A DNA stretch of 46,754 nucleotides from Proteiniphilum sp. UBA4977 (GCA_002398565.1 DGZP01000071.1:1-46754); one strand, 5' to 3'. Positions 35,209 through 45,495 are shown, counted from the stretch's first letter. Numbers and translations: made by a program. Notes: a model not told the origin generated them from the letters alone.

Positions 35209-36915
35209 TTACCAATCCGGATTTTGTGCAAGATTCCCATCGGTATTGTAAATCTCAGACTGTGGAATGGGATAGAAGTACATCTTGTCTTCCCACAATC
35301 TATTCTGTATTGTCACGGGCTTGTATGTGGTAATGCCTGCATCCTGGACGATTTCCACTCCTTTGATGGTACATGTCAATTCTCCTTGTTTCCAGCGACG
35401 CAGATCCCACATACGATGTCCTTCGAAAGCCAGTTCCACCCGGCGTTCATTGCGTATTTTCTCGCGGAAAACATTTTGGCTGATGTCATTTGGATAATCC
35501 GGCATGGCAACACCGGTTCTGCGGCGGACAAGATTGACGGCATCCAACGCCGTAAGCGTATATTCACCGCCATTGTCGCTGTTTGGTCCGAATGCCTCAT
35601 TCATTGCCTCCGCATAATTTAACAGCACCTCTGTATAGCGGAAAAGTATCCAGCAATGTTCTGTCTGATTCTGATTGGGCGGAGCAATGATCGTGTTCGA
35701 AACCATATATTTTTTCAGGTAATACCCTGTTGGGGATGCGCCGACTTTGGGTTTCCCGTCAATTCCATTGAAGGAGATATCCATGACGCGGGTATTTGAG
35801 CCGCTGGTACCTGTTGACCCGTGTCGCAGGACAGTCATATCCAGACGAGGATCTCTGTTCTGATAAGGATTCTCGGGATCATATCCACTGCCATACTCCG
35901 ATATTCCTAATCCTGACTTCATCTCAAAAGCATCCACGAGGTTCTGTGTGGGACAATTACCCGATCTTCCTCCTTCGAACCCGATGGATGTATTTGCAAT
36001 TTCGAATGTACGACTATTTGCTTGACGACGTTCGAGGATTAGTTCTGTATTGGTTGCACGCCAATTGTTGAATACATTGCTCCATGCCGGTAGCGTGTTG
36101 CTGTACAAACCCGATTTGATGAGGTCGTGTGCAGCATTTGCCGCGTTGATCCATTTTTGTTGGTAATCGGGTGCTGATGTGGGATTATGGAGAGGGCTTA
36201 CCAAATAGAGCAACGCACGTGACTTGAGGGCAAGTGCTGCTCCTCTTGTAGCACGTCCCAATTCCGCGTCGGGAGTCACAAGATTGTCCCTGTACGACAC
36301 GGGCAGATTGGGCGCGATCTCCGTGCATTCCTGCGCAATCCATTCTATCACCTCTTTGAAAGATCTTCTTGTGGATTTATTGGCCTCATCCGGCGTGAGC
36401 GAAGTCGTCACAAGAGGTATATCGCCATAACGCTTTGCCAACTCAAAATGGAAATAGGCGCGAAGAAATCTTGACTCATAAGGATATATCGCCCATTTTT
36501 TCAATCTGGTCTGATATGTATCACCGGTCCACTTGTATTTTTCCAACACTTCATCTCTTACATTTTCCAAAAACATATTCGTACTACGTATACCGGCATA
36601 AAGAGATGACCATTGTGCATCCACCTGATTGATCGGGCTCCATACGCCATTGTAAAAATTCTGGATATTGGTGTCGTCCCAGGCATAAGCCGCATTGTCG
36701 GTTGCCGATTCGAGCATGGCATCACCTACATCCGAAAAACCGGATTGCAGGAAAGAATATGCTGCCGTGTGGAAGGCAACGGTTCTGCTATAATCGGAAA
36801 ACACATCTTCTTTTTCAGCAAACGATCGTTCGGAATAATCCAAAAATTCACATCCATTTAAAATAAGGGCGATAAATAAAACAACGATTGACGATTGACG
36901 ATTGACTATTTTCAT
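35209..36915 (-). CDS. SusD-like outer-membrane glycan-binding lipoprotein (second pair)
   Basis: The protein has 568 residues with lipobox LILNGC (C22). It has the SusD/RagB layout: an N-terminal tetratricopeptide-rich part (YPYESRFLRAYFHFELAKRY, ALALKSRALLYLVSPLHNP) and the C-terminal signature with LNYAEAMNEA, AVNLVRRRTG and ERRVELAFEGHRMWDLRRWK. It should form the lid of the SusC transporter encoded 12 bp upstream and bind oligosaccharide at the cell surface. The first codons are built from three copies of a 7-bp repeat (36884-36904). A change in copy number would shift the reading frame. Confidence 0.93.
   Translation of the reverse strand: MKIVNRQSSIVVLFIALILNGCEFLDYSERSFAEKEDVFSDYSRTVAFHTAAYSFLQSGFSDVGDAMLESATDNAAYAWDDTNIQNFYNGVWSPINQVDAQWSSLYAGIRSTNMFLENVRDEVLEKYKWTGDTYQTRLKKWAIYPYESRFLRAYFHFELAKRYGDIPLVTTSLTPDEANKSTRRSFKEVIEWIAQECTEIAPNLPVSYRDNLVTPDAELGRATRGAALALKSRALLYLVSPLHNPTSAPDYQQKWINAANAAHDLIKSGLYSNTLPAWSNVFNNWRATNTELILERRQANSRTFEIANTSIGFEGGRSGNCPTQNLVDAFEMKSGLGISEYGSGYDPENPYQNRDPRLDMTVLRHGSTGTSGSNTRVMDISFNGIDGKPKVGASPTGYYLKKYMVSNTIIAPPNQNQTEHCWILFRYTEVLLNYAEAMNEAFGPNSDNGGEYTLTALDAVNLVRRRTGVAMPDYPNDISQNVFREKIRNERRVELAFEGHRMWDLRRWKQGELTCTIKGVEIVQDAGITTYKPVTIQNRLWEDKMYFYPIPQSEIYNTDGNLAQNPDW
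36884..36906 (-). repeat. Three tandem copies of a 7-bp repeat inside the start of a susD-like gene
   Basis: On the plus strand ACGATTG is repeated three times (36884-36904) with two further matching bases. It lies within codons 4-11 of the SusD-like gene. Seven is not a multiple of three, so gain or loss of one unit would change the frame of the signal peptide. Confidence 0.9.
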
Positions 36916-36927
36916 TTTCGTGAAATT

Positions 36928-39900
36928 TTAGAAAGTGAAGGTGAGACCTAGTAAATAATTCGACAGCAAGGGATAATTTGCCCCGATATATTCAGGATCG
37001 GAAATATCTAATTTATCGATAGAAAACACGTCGTTGCACTTGATCGATAATTTGGCGCTACTGATCGACATCTTGGAGAGCAATGTTTGCGGTAATAAAT
37101 AGTACACCTCCAAATTGCGTAACTTGATGAAAGAATTATCAACAATCCAGAGATCATTATTCCGGTAGTTGTTGGGATTTACCTGCGATGTCAGGCGTGG
37201 ATAGCGGTCCGACGTGTTGCGTTCTCGGCTCCAGCTATTGTCGAACATGAACCGGGAGACGGTGTAATTGTCATATAATCCCCAGTAAGTACCTCTGGTA
37301 TTGAGATTGATGCCATACTCGGCAACACCCTGAAACAAGGCATTAAATCCAAACCCTTTCCAATCCAATGAGAGAGCCAGTGAAAAATACATTCCCGGAT
37401 AGGTGGTCGGGTGAGCCATCGCAACAACGTCGTTGTCATTAATAATGTTGTCGTCATTCTGATTTTTATATTTGACATCCCCCGGACGAAGCTCACCCCA
37501 GCTTTGCATGGTAGAAGCGTTGATATCCTTCCGGTCACGGAAGAATCCCAATGTTTCCAATCCAAATGGCTGATCGATACGTTTACCGGTTTGATGCATA
37601 TATCCGTATGGTTTGTATTCCTCTTCCATATTCTTTATTTTATTACGGGCGTAGGAAAACTGTCCCCCCACCAGATAGGTGAAATCCCCTTTTTTGTCCA
37701 TCCAGTTGAGACCCACCTCAATTCCCTTGTTATCCACAATGCCTGTACTGAGATAAGGGGCTGTGACACCCAATATGGAGGATACTGTATTGTTGCTGTT
37801 GGCGACTATCTTTGATCGGTGCGAGTAAAAGAGATCGACTGTACCCGATAATTTTTTCAGGAATGAATACTCCGCACCAAGATTTATGGTACGGGAGAGT
37901 TCAGGTGAAAGATCAGGAGTTGCCATGCGTCCTTCCAATCTGCCGCCGGCATTCGCATTGGTTTCCCGGAAATAGTAGTCTCCTCCGCTCGCAAAGCCTT
38001 GTACAAAAAGATTTTGCTGGATATTTCCGTTTCCGGAGTAACCGAACGAACCCCGTAATTTCAGGAAGTCAATCGACTCATTATCTTTTAGAAAATCCTC
38101 GTCAGACATGATCCAGGCAGCCGAGACCGCCGGATAATAACGGAAACGATTCCCTTTTTCCAGATAATTGGTTCCACTGTACGACATGGCAAGTTCAGCA
38201 ATATATTTCCGGTTATAAACATAGTGTAGATGTCCGATCATGCTTTGTTGCAACAAAGTGCTGTATTGCCCGTCGCCCACGGTCTGATCCTGAATGAAGC
38301 CTACAGTTCCGTATAAGACATTACGATTCCAGGCTGTGACATAATTAATCTTTCCATGTATGAAAGAATGTCTGTTTTGTCCACTAAATGAACCACCAAG
38401 GTTCATGATGGCTTCGGCACCATAAGCCTCATGAGTAATATTGTTGGCGGGAATCAGATTTGTTTGCGGGTCTCTCACGAACGAAGAGATTGTATAACGA
38501 AAGTTGCCAATAGTTTTTGGATCGTGATACTCTGCCATATTGTCGATGCCTGCACGGACATCGGCAGACAACCCTTTTAACAGATTACTCAAATCCTGTT
38601 TGATTGTACCGTCGATACCAAGCCGCCTCTGATGATTGTTGGTATACCCTCTGTTGGATATTTGCGCCACAGGGTTCATGCTAAGGTTGTTATCGATATA
38701 GGTTGGATTTCCTCCCCACGTACCGTCTTCCGCTTTTACGGGAAAAGCGGTCGCCGGTAATTTGTACAGATAGGAGAAAATGGTATTGTATCCGAGTCCG
38801 GGTCTCTGAAATTGTGCTATATTCGCATACATACCTACCTGAAGATCGGTTGACTTGGTGATCTTGATGTCGAGGTTGGTCGACAGACTGAATCTGTTTC
38901 TCTTCAACTGGGTATCGTAATCGTCGAACATCTTCACCGGTTTTAGAATTCCCTGTTCGTTACTGTAATTGAGATTGGCAAAATAAGACATATTTCTGCT
39001 CCCGCCCCGGAACGAAACGTTTGCTATCTGTTGATAGCCATGGGAACGCAACGATTCATCAAACCAGTCTACATCAGGAAGGAGATAAGGATAATTTCCT
39101 TTCCCAATATCGCGAATATCCGCATCGGAATATTTGATATTCGGAAGTCCGTCGTTGCGCATCGCTTCGTTAACAGCGTTTGCATACCCCACCCCATCAA
39201 CCATTTCGGGGAGTTTTACTGGGAATGTGAACCCAAACTGGTAACTCGTCTTCACTTCTTTTTGCGCGTTGAACCTGCCACGCTTGGTCGTAATGTTAAG
39301 GATGCCGTTGGCACCGAATTGTCCAAAGAGAGCCAGTGTGGTCGCATCTTTAAGTACCGACACACTTTCTATCTCCTCTGTAGATAATGCTATCAAAGGT
39401 TTTACTACTCCGTCGACCATCACCCATGGTTCCGAATTTTGGTAGGTCCCTTTTCCGCGTACATAAAAGGATGGTGATCCTCCTGCCCACGGATCGCCGC
39501 CGTTTTGCATCACTGCCAAACCCAGCAAACGACCGTAAAAAGCGTTTCCGGGATTGATAGCACCCGACTGGCCAAGTGTTTCAGAGTTTACACTGCTGAC
39601 GGAAGCTGTTGATTCATGCTGGTTAAAACGTATTCCGAAGCCATAATCGACGGTCTTTGTTTGCGGACTCACAACAACGGTTATCTCCGGAGAGTCAGCC
39701 ACCACAATCATCCTGTCCGTGCTATTCAATGTCAGTTCAATGGCTTCATTACCCGATACTTTAAGACTAAATTCTCCACTCGCATCTGTCATTACCGACT
39801 GGAAAGGATTTGCAAGCGACCTTGCCATTACTCCGGCAACAGGTTGATTATCTTTAGTAACGACCTTCACCGTGACCGATTGCTTCTCCTGTGCGAACAG

Positions 39901-39951
39901 CGAAATGGAGCAAGTCAGCGCTAATAAAAATGTTATATATATCTTTTTCAT
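36928..39951 (-). CDS. SusC-like TonB-dependent outer-membrane transporter (second pair)
   Basis: I chose the ATG at 39951 (1007 residues) because it starts a clean signal peptide (KKIYITFLLALTCSISLFAQ). An earlier ATG at 39978 would overlap the previous SusD stop. After the signal is a carboxypeptidase-regulatory-like domain (about 25-95: VTVKVVTKDNQPVAGVMAR), then the plug (GRLLGLAVMQNGG, VRGKGT, SVLKDATTLALFGQFGANGI) and the 22-strand barrel ending LGLTFTF. The plug motifs are less canonical than in the first SusC, showing the two pairs are not recent copies. It imports oligosaccharides with the SusD encoded just downstream. Confidence 0.93.
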   Translation of the reverse strand: MKKIYITFLLALTCSISLFAQEKQSVTVKVVTKDNQPVAGVMARSLANPFQSVMTDASGEFSLKVSGNEAIELTLNSTDRMIVVADSPEITVVVSPQTKTVDYGFGIRFNQHESTASVSSVNSETLGQSGAINPGNAFYGRLLGLAVMQNGGDPWAGGSPSFYVRGKGTYQNSEPWVMVDGVVKPLIALSTEEIESVSVLKDATTLALFGQFGANGILNITTKRGRFNAQKEVKTSYQFGFTFPVKLPEMVDGVGYANAVNEAMRNDGLPNIKYSDADIRDIGKGNYPYLLPDVDWFDESLRSHGYQQIANVSFRGGSRNMSYFANLNYSNEQGILKPVKMFDDYDTQLKRNRFSLSTNLDIKITKSTDLQVGMYANIAQFQRPGLGYNTIFSYLYKLPATAFPVKAEDGTWGGNPTYIDNNLSMNPVAQISNRGYTNNHQRRLGIDGTIKQDLSNLLKGLSADVRAGIDNMAEYHDPKTIGNFRYTISSFVRDPQTNLIPANNITHEAYGAEAIMNLGGSFSGQNRHSFIHGKINYVTAWNRNVLYGTVGFIQDQTVGDGQYSTLLQQSMIGHLHYVYNRKYIAELAMSYSGTNYLEKGNRFRYYPAVSAAWIMSDEDFLKDNESIDFLKLRGSFGYSGNGNIQQNLFVQGFASGGDYYFRETNANAGGRLEGRMATPDLSPELSRTINLGAEYSFLKKLSGTVDLFYSHRSKIVANSNNTVSSILGVTAPYLSTGIVDNKGIEVGLNWMDKKGDFTYLVGGQFSYARNKIKNMEEEYKPYGYMHQTGKRIDQPFGLETLGFFRDRKDINASTMQSWGELRPGDVKYKNQNDDNIINDNDVVAMAHPTTYPGMYFSLALSLDWKGFGFNALFQGVAEYGINLNTRGTYWGLYDNYTVSRFMFDNSWSRERNTSDRYPRLTSQVNPNNYRNNDLWIVDNSFIKLRNLEVYYLLPQTLLSKMSISSAKLSIKCNDVFSIDKLDISDPEYIGANYPLLSNYLLGLTFTF

Positions 39952-39971
39952 CTGGCATTTTTTCTTAAAGT

Positions 39972-42035
39972 TTACCATCCGGGATTCTGAACCAATCCAT
40001 AATCTTTATTGACCTCATCGAGAGGAAAAGCACTCAGATACCATTTTGGCGAAAAATTGGTCTTCCAGGCTCTTGTATCGACTTCGGGTAAATCATAATA
40101 ATAATATGTAATTACATGTTTGTTCGGGTCGAACATTGTATTTGCAGTAGGCCTTGGATCATTGGCAATGAGAGTCGCCGGTAATCTCACGTAAGTTTTA
40201 CCTGAAGCGCCAACAATTCCATCACCACGAAGCAATACAGGCGCATTATCATTGTTCGCTACTCCCGGAAGTGTGGCACCATAAGAATTGCTCCGATTTC
40301 CCGTGGGTATTCCTGCTTCACTGAATCCGGGAATTTCTGCGATATCCAACCACAACCAACTGTTCATTCCCCGAAGTTGTACCTTAAACACGTCTTCCAT
40401 TTTCCATCTTATAATATCGAACCAGCGCACGCCTTCAAAACCAAATTCGCAGCAACGTTCTTTCATGATGGCATCATGGAATTTTTCCTTGTCCATGCCT
40501 GCAGGAAGACCGGGTAATCCTACTCTGCCACGTACTTCATTTACACGCTGCAATGCAAGGTTGCGTTGTGCGGGTGTACTTCCTTCATATTGATTTACTG
40601 CCTCTGCATAATTCAGATATATTTCGGCAAGCCGGATATAGGGGAAGATCAACGGCTTAAGTGCCGCTTCCGTATTTTGTCCTCTTCCGCCTATAATAAA
40701 TTTTTGGGCAATTGCCCCGTATATGTTCCCTTGAGGATGACGGTCTGCCCCACCATGCCACATTCTTGCAATTCCCGGGCTGCCCGTACCCCATCTGCCA
40801 AGGTTGGTGGTAAAGGATTCGTAAAAGCGGGGATCACGGTTTCTATTGGGATGCTGATCATCAAATCCACTGGCGGCATTGTAATTGGGTTGCGAAGGAT
40901 CTACGTCGTATCCGTTTGCCATGGGAAACATGAACGCCCAATTCTGCGTGGCTATAAATGCTCCGTTATTAAAATGGGACAAAAACGACGGCCCGCCATG
41001 CTGGCTTTGGGGATATAAAGGATTACCCGGCAATCGTGTGATAATCAATTGTTCTCCATTATCAGGCGCATGATACGCTCTTTGATAAGCAGCACGGTAG
41101 CCGGTCAAATCCTGTGTTACAGGTTGTACAAGCCCGTAACCGTTAGACAAAGCTTCGGTAATCACCTGTTCACAGGCATCCATGGCAGATTTCCACAAGC
41201 TATTGTCCTTTGAACCCAGCCAGGTATAAAGCTTATCGCTGGCTTCACCTGGCATATAGGGTTGCACATCGTTGTACAACGGACTTGCGACAAAATGCAG
41301 CATCCTCGCCTTTACTGCCAATGCACCCACACGTGTAATACGGCCATACATATTCGAATTGGCATATTTGTATGGAAGTTTCTCGTAGGCATTATCAATC
41401 AGTTCGCCGATCCAGTCGATCATTTCACGTATGGTCATTCGTTCCGTATTGAAATCGTCATTTGCTGTATAAGTGGCAGTCACTTTCGGAACTCCGCCCA
41501 GGTGCCGTAACATTTCTAAATAATGAATGGCTATGATTACCCTTGCTTCTGCTTTATACTGTTCTTTTTCAGCATCCTCCATATCCGGCACCTTGTCGAT
41601 CTGTTCAATGATCGTCCAGCAACGGCGTATAGCCAACCATTGTTTCTCGTGCGTGTAACTGTATTTGACAAAATGAGCAGCATCCATCTCGATGGTTGAA
41701 CTGTAATTTCCACTATAGTAATAACCATTTGCTCCATTTTGCTGTGCAAAACGGGCAGTCACCAGATCGGTGAGGTTATCAAGAGAGACTCTTCCTACGC
41801 CCGTATAAGGCCTGTTGCCAGGGTTAAGCCCTGAATTAGACGGAAGCAGAAAGGGCAGATTTTCGTAACACTTCACCATTGCCCTGGTCGCCAACTCGTA
41901 ACTTCCAAAAATTTCATCGAGGGTCACATCGCTAACCGGAGGCCTTTCAAGAAAGTCATCGCATGACATAGTATAAAATGACAGAAAAGAAATGGTCATT
42001 ATGTAAAAAAACATCTTTTTCATCTTCTTATTCAT
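39972..42035 (-). CDS. SusD-like outer-membrane glycan-binding lipoprotein (first pair)
   Basis: The protein has 687 residues, larger than average for SusD, with lipobox YTMSC (C25) followed by DDFLERPP. SusD features: EKEQYKAEARVIIAIHYLEMLR region, VKARMLHFVASPLYND, and the C-terminal IYLNYAEAVNQYEG, VNEVRGRVGLPGLP and RCCEFGFEGVRWFDIIRWK, ending LVQNPGW. It pairs with the SusC encoded 28 bp upstream. The extra length lies in the C-terminal third (about 550-660), perhaps an enlarged glycan-binding face. Expected to be surface exposed. Confidence 0.93.
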   Translation of the reverse strand: MNKKMKKMFFYIMTISFLSFYTMSCDDFLERPPVSDVTLDEIFGSYELATRAMVKCYENLPFLLPSNSGLNPGNRPYTGVGRVSLDNLTDLVTARFAQQNGANGYYYSGNYSSTIEMDAAHFVKYSYTHEKQWLAIRRCWTIIEQIDKVPDMEDAEKEQYKAEARVIIAIHYLEMLRHLGGVPKVTATYTANDDFNTERMTIREMIDWIGELIDNAYEKLPYKYANSNMYGRITRVGALAVKARMLHFVASPLYNDVQPYMPGEASDKLYTWLGSKDNSLWKSAMDACEQVITEALSNGYGLVQPVTQDLTGYRAAYQRAYHAPDNGEQLIITRLPGNPLYPQSQHGGPSFLSHFNNGAFIATQNWAFMFPMANGYDVDPSQPNYNAASGFDDQHPNRNRDPRFYESFTTNLGRWGTGSPGIARMWHGGADRHPQGNIYGAIAQKFIIGGRGQNTEAALKPLIFPYIRLAEIYLNYAEAVNQYEGSTPAQRNLALQRVNEVRGRVGLPGLPAGMDKEKFHDAIMKERCCEFGFEGVRWFDIIRWKMEDVFKVQLRGMNSWLWLDIAEIPGFSEAGIPTGNRSNSYGATLPGVANNDNAPVLLRGDGIVGASGKTYVRLPATLIANDPRPTANTMFDPNKHVITYYYYDLPEVDTRAWKTNFSPKWYLSAFPLDEVNKDYGLVQNPGW

Positions 42036-42063
42036 TTGGAGAATATGATTATTATTTTACTAA

Positions 42064-45000
42064 TTAAAATGTAAATGAAGCTCCGAGATTGACAGTTGCA
42101 ATATTGGGATATTCCGAAGTGGTTCCGGTTTCTTCCGGATCAATGAACAATAAATTGTCAAAGGTCAGAAGATTACTTCCAATTAGGGATATACGAAAGT
42201 TTTGTATCCCCAATTTTTCAAGAAATGCCGAAGACAAACTATATCCGACTTCCACATTTTTCAGACGGATATAAGAAGCGTTACTTACCCAAAGTGAATT
42301 GGTAGGAACACTTTGGTAGTTCCAGGATCTCATGTCTTCGTTTAATCTGGGAAGTGTGGCGTTGGGAGTAAGTTTCTCATTCACATATCGATTTTCGTAG
42401 TGATAAAGCAACAGGCTTCGGTTACCAAGTTGTCCAAATGGAGCGCGATAACGGCCGGTAAGGTTTCTCGTAACATTTGTAGCTCCCTGCCAAAGCATGG
42501 AAAAATCGAATCCCTTAAATGAAAAACCCGCATTAAAACTAAAGATATAATCGGGGTAAGGCGAATAACCTATCGCAGTTTCATCGGAAGCATCGATCAT
42601 TTTGTCTCCGTTCAGATCCTTATATTTGGCGTCACCCGGAGCAAGTACTACATCAGTGATCAAATCTAGCGGAAAATCTTCGGGATGATACAGCCTTTCA
42701 AATATCAATCCAAATTCCTGATCTACACGATGTCCTGTTCTGTTATTCCACTCGTAATTACGTCTTATCTCATCCATATAGACAATTACATTTCGCGAGT
42801 ATGAAACATTGGCCCCCACCCAGTAGGAATTTTGTTTATTGTTGCCTAATCTATCCCTCCATTTCAAAGAAATTTCGTAACCCTGATTATTAACTTTTCC
42901 TAAATTTGAGCGGGGTACATCAACAGAAACAAAAGCAGGAATGGTACCCCGGTCCCAGAGAATATTTTTTCGTTTCTCAAAAAACCTGTCAAGGTTCACA
43001 CTCAATCGGCTATTAAAAAAACTCATATCAATACCATAATTCTGTTTCGTGGCAGTTTCCCAAGTCACATCAGGATTACCAAGTTTCAATTCTTTGGCTC
43101 CTATCATTGTCACATAATCCGAGCTATTACCAAAATAATATTGTCCTGAATTGGGATCCCACCCATCGGGAAAATAGAGAAACCGGTCGGCACGCACATT
43201 GTCGCTGCCCACCTTTCCTACTGAAGCACGGATTTTAAGAAAAGAAATAAATGGTGCGTTTTTTTTCATGAAATTCTCTTCCGACATCACCCATCCGGCA
43301 GATATGGCAGGAAATAAACCGAACCGTTTTCCCTTGGCAAAGTTTTCAGAACCATTATACCCTGCATTCAATTCGAACAGGTATTTTTCCAAATAATTGT
43401 AGGTTGCGCGCCCCACAATACCCAATGATCCATACGGGACATTGGGTAACGGGTTGCTGTCGCCGGTTTTGTAGAATTCTTTCTTCATGTTGCCAAGGAT
43501 AAGTCCGCTCACCTGATGGCTGCCAAAGGTTCGGTTGTAATTGAGGTTACCTTCAAAATAGAATCGGCGGCTTCGGCCTGAAAATGACTCAGAGTATCCC
43601 CAAATCCCTTCACTGTCATTTGTAACCAGAACTATCTCACTCGGATCGGCGTCGGGATCCACCTCCTGCCAGTTGGGAGTCATGCCAATTTCCCATGGCG
43701 TATAGGTAGGTACGCTGTAAGTACGGTTTTTAATATGAGTATATTTGCTGTTATAGGAATATTTTGCCGAAGCGGAAAGTCCCTTGAAAAACATATCAAG
43801 CTCCTGTGTCAACGCTATATCAAAATTCATATCATTGGGATTAACATAGGTCGTGCCATTACCGTACCATGCAGAAAACGGACTACCCCCACCCCCCGAT
43901 TCACCGGTATGGTAGCGACTATTGCCAGCGACAGGCCTTCCGTCGACAATACCGATTCCACTCATGGGAAGGCTCTCGTATATACTGCCGAAAAAACTGT
44001 TTATACCATCATCGTGGCGTGGTTCGACGCGGGTCCCGCTCATACCGCCCATGGATATGCCCAAACGTGTGGTTTTGGTTGGATAGATATCAAAATTGCT
44101 ACGAAAGTTATACCTGTGATATTTAAAGTTATCATGAAAGTCGCTTGAAAATTGCTTGAACATACCATCCTGGGAAAAATAGCCTACGGAAACAAAGTAT
44201 TTGATGATGCTACTACCTCCGGAAATGTTAATATTGTTCTGGGTTTGCCAGGAAAATGGTTTCACCATATATTTGATCCAGTTGTTCGATGGGTAAAGCA
44301 ATGGATTTTCCTGTGTCCTGAACTTTTCCATTACTTCGTCGGTATAAAAATTATAACCCAGCATCTCATTTTTTGCAATACAGTATTGATAACTGTCTGC
44401 AAAATCTAACAATCTCAATGGTACCTGTATTCCACTTGAAAGCGATACGTTGATTTTTGGAGTTCCTTCCGAGCCTCGCTTTGTGGTGACGATGATCACA
44501 CCATTGGCACCCTGCACGCCGAAAACGGCCGTCGAGGATGCATCTTTGAGTATGGTAATACTCTCAATTTCATTGGGATCGATTTGAAAAAAATCACGCT
44601 CTACCCCATCCACAAGCATCAGTGGACGGGAGTTATCAGAATTAAGTGTACCTATACCCCGCACGAAAAGTGTGGGATCGTCGAGACCTGGTCTACCTGA
44701 AGATTGAATAGCCGACAAACCGGTCACCTGCCCCACAAGCATATTACCCACATTGGGAACCGGACTGCGAAGCAGATCATCAGTGCTCACCGACGAAGCA
44801 GCACCCGTCTGGGTCACTTTTTTCTGTGTGCCATAACCAATCACTATCACTTCATCAATCTCCCTGACGTCTTCGGACAATGCAACGTCAATGGTTTTAC
44901 GATTTCCTACCACGATTTCCTGAGTGGCAAATCCCATAAAAGAAAATACCAGCACAGCTTCCTTTCCTTGTATAGCAATGGAATATTTTCCGTTTAGATC

Positions 45001-45279
45001 GGTTACTACTCCTTGCATTGTCCCTTTGACCAGTACACTCACCCCCGGCAATGGTTCGTTTCCGTCTGTGATTGTACCGGTAACAACGATTTCCTGCTGC
45101 TGGGCATTAAGGTCGTCCGCATCAAGGGCAATCGATGGTAAAAATCCTGCTGTGGTTATCCAGACAATTGCCAAAACAACACATGTGAACAATAAATTCA
45201 CTGATCTTTTGTTGTTGCGGCGAGATAACCATTGACATGGCGCAACAATAAGTTGATTACATCTCATACAATAATTCAT
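42064..45279 (-). CDS. SusC-like TonB-dependent outer-membrane transporter (first pair)
   Basis: The protein has 1071 residues and is the first gene of the long PUL transcript. The N-terminus is long before its hydrophobic signal (about 29-50), so an alternative start further in is possible. A carboxypeptidase-regulatory-like domain follows (about 64-140: VVTGTITDGNEPLPGVSVLV). The plug carries IGYGTQKK, GQVTGLSAIQSSGRPG, FVRGIGTLN and ILKDASSTAVFGVQGANGVI, typical of SusC. The barrel ends NLGASFTF. It moves oligosaccharides into the periplasm using TonB energy, with SusD as lid. Upstream lie two LacI-like palindromes, the likely control point for the whole locus. Confidence 0.95.
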   Translation of the reverse strand: MNYCMRCNQLIVAPCQWLSRRNNKRSVNLLFTCVVLAIVWITTAGFLPSIALDADDLNAQQQEIVVTGTITDGNEPLPGVSVLVKGTMQGVVTDLNGKYSIAIQGKEAVLVFSFMGFATQEIVVGNRKTIDVALSEDVREIDEVIVIGYGTQKKVTQTGAASSVSTDDLLRSPVPNVGNMLVGQVTGLSAIQSSGRPGLDDPTLFVRGIGTLNSDNSRPLMLVDGVERDFFQIDPNEIESITILKDASSTAVFGVQGANGVIIVTTKRGSEGTPKINVSLSSGIQVPLRLLDFADSYQYCIAKNEMLGYNFYTDEVMEKFRTQENPLLYPSNNWIKYMVKPFSWQTQNNINISGGSSIIKYFVSVGYFSQDGMFKQFSSDFHDNFKYHRYNFRSNFDIYPTKTTRLGISMGGMSGTRVEPRHDDGINSFFGSIYESLPMSGIGIVDGRPVAGNSRYHTGESGGGGSPFSAWYGNGTTYVNPNDMNFDIALTQELDMFFKGLSASAKYSYNSKYTHIKNRTYSVPTYTPWEIGMTPNWQEVDPDADPSEIVLVTNDSEGIWGYSESFSGRSRRFYFEGNLNYNRTFGSHQVSGLILGNMKKEFYKTGDSNPLPNVPYGSLGIVGRATYNYLEKYLFELNAGYNGSENFAKGKRFGLFPAISAGWVMSEENFMKKNAPFISFLKIRASVGKVGSDNVRADRFLYFPDGWDPNSGQYYFGNSSDYVTMIGAKELKLGNPDVTWETATKQNYGIDMSFFNSRLSVNLDRFFEKRKNILWDRGTIPAFVSVDVPRSNLGKVNNQGYEISLKWRDRLGNNKQNSYWVGANVSYSRNVIVYMDEIRRNYEWNNRTGHRVDQEFGLIFERLYHPEDFPLDLITDVVLAPGDAKYKDLNGDKMIDASDETAIGYSPYPDYIFSFNAGFSFKGFDFSMLWQGATNVTRNLTGRYRAPFGQLGNRSLLLYHYENRYVNEKLTPNATLPRLNEDMRSWNYQSVPTNSLWVSNASYIRLKNVEVGYSLSSAFLEKLGIQNFRISLIGSNLLTFDNLLFIDPEETGTTSEYPNIATVNLGASFTF

Positions 45280-45332
45280 TGCGTTTAATAATTATTTTAT
45301 TATCAATAAATCAAAAAGTAGATATTAAATAT

Positions 45333-45346
45333 CTAAACCGGTTTAG
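45333..45346. promoter_or_regulatory. LacI-family-like operator, proximal copy
   Basis: Perfect 14-bp palindrome CTAAACCGGTTTAG with a central CG-rich core (AACCGGTT) in an AT-rich region. This symmetrical shape is typical of LacI/GalR-family operators. Its edge is 53 bases upstream of the first susC-like ATG and just upstream of the weak -7-like element. No LacI-type gene is present in the window. Confidence 0.65.
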
Positions 45347-45483
45347 GTATTTAATAAATTATAAAAATAAATCCCACAGTTAGCGAAGATAGATATTGCT
45401 TATTTACGATATTTTCTGTTATCATTTAAATATTTAGCTATAATATGGAAACTCTAATGGTATAATTGTTCAAAGCTCAATAC

Positions 45484-45495
45484 TAAACCGGTTTA
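45484..45495. promoter_or_regulatory. LacI-family-like operator, distal copy
   Basis: Second copy of the same palindrome, TAAACCGGTTTA, with its centre exactly 150 bp from the centre of the proximal copy. Two identical sites at this distance upstream of one promoter suggest cooperative binding or looping by a multimeric repressor. Confidence 0.6.
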
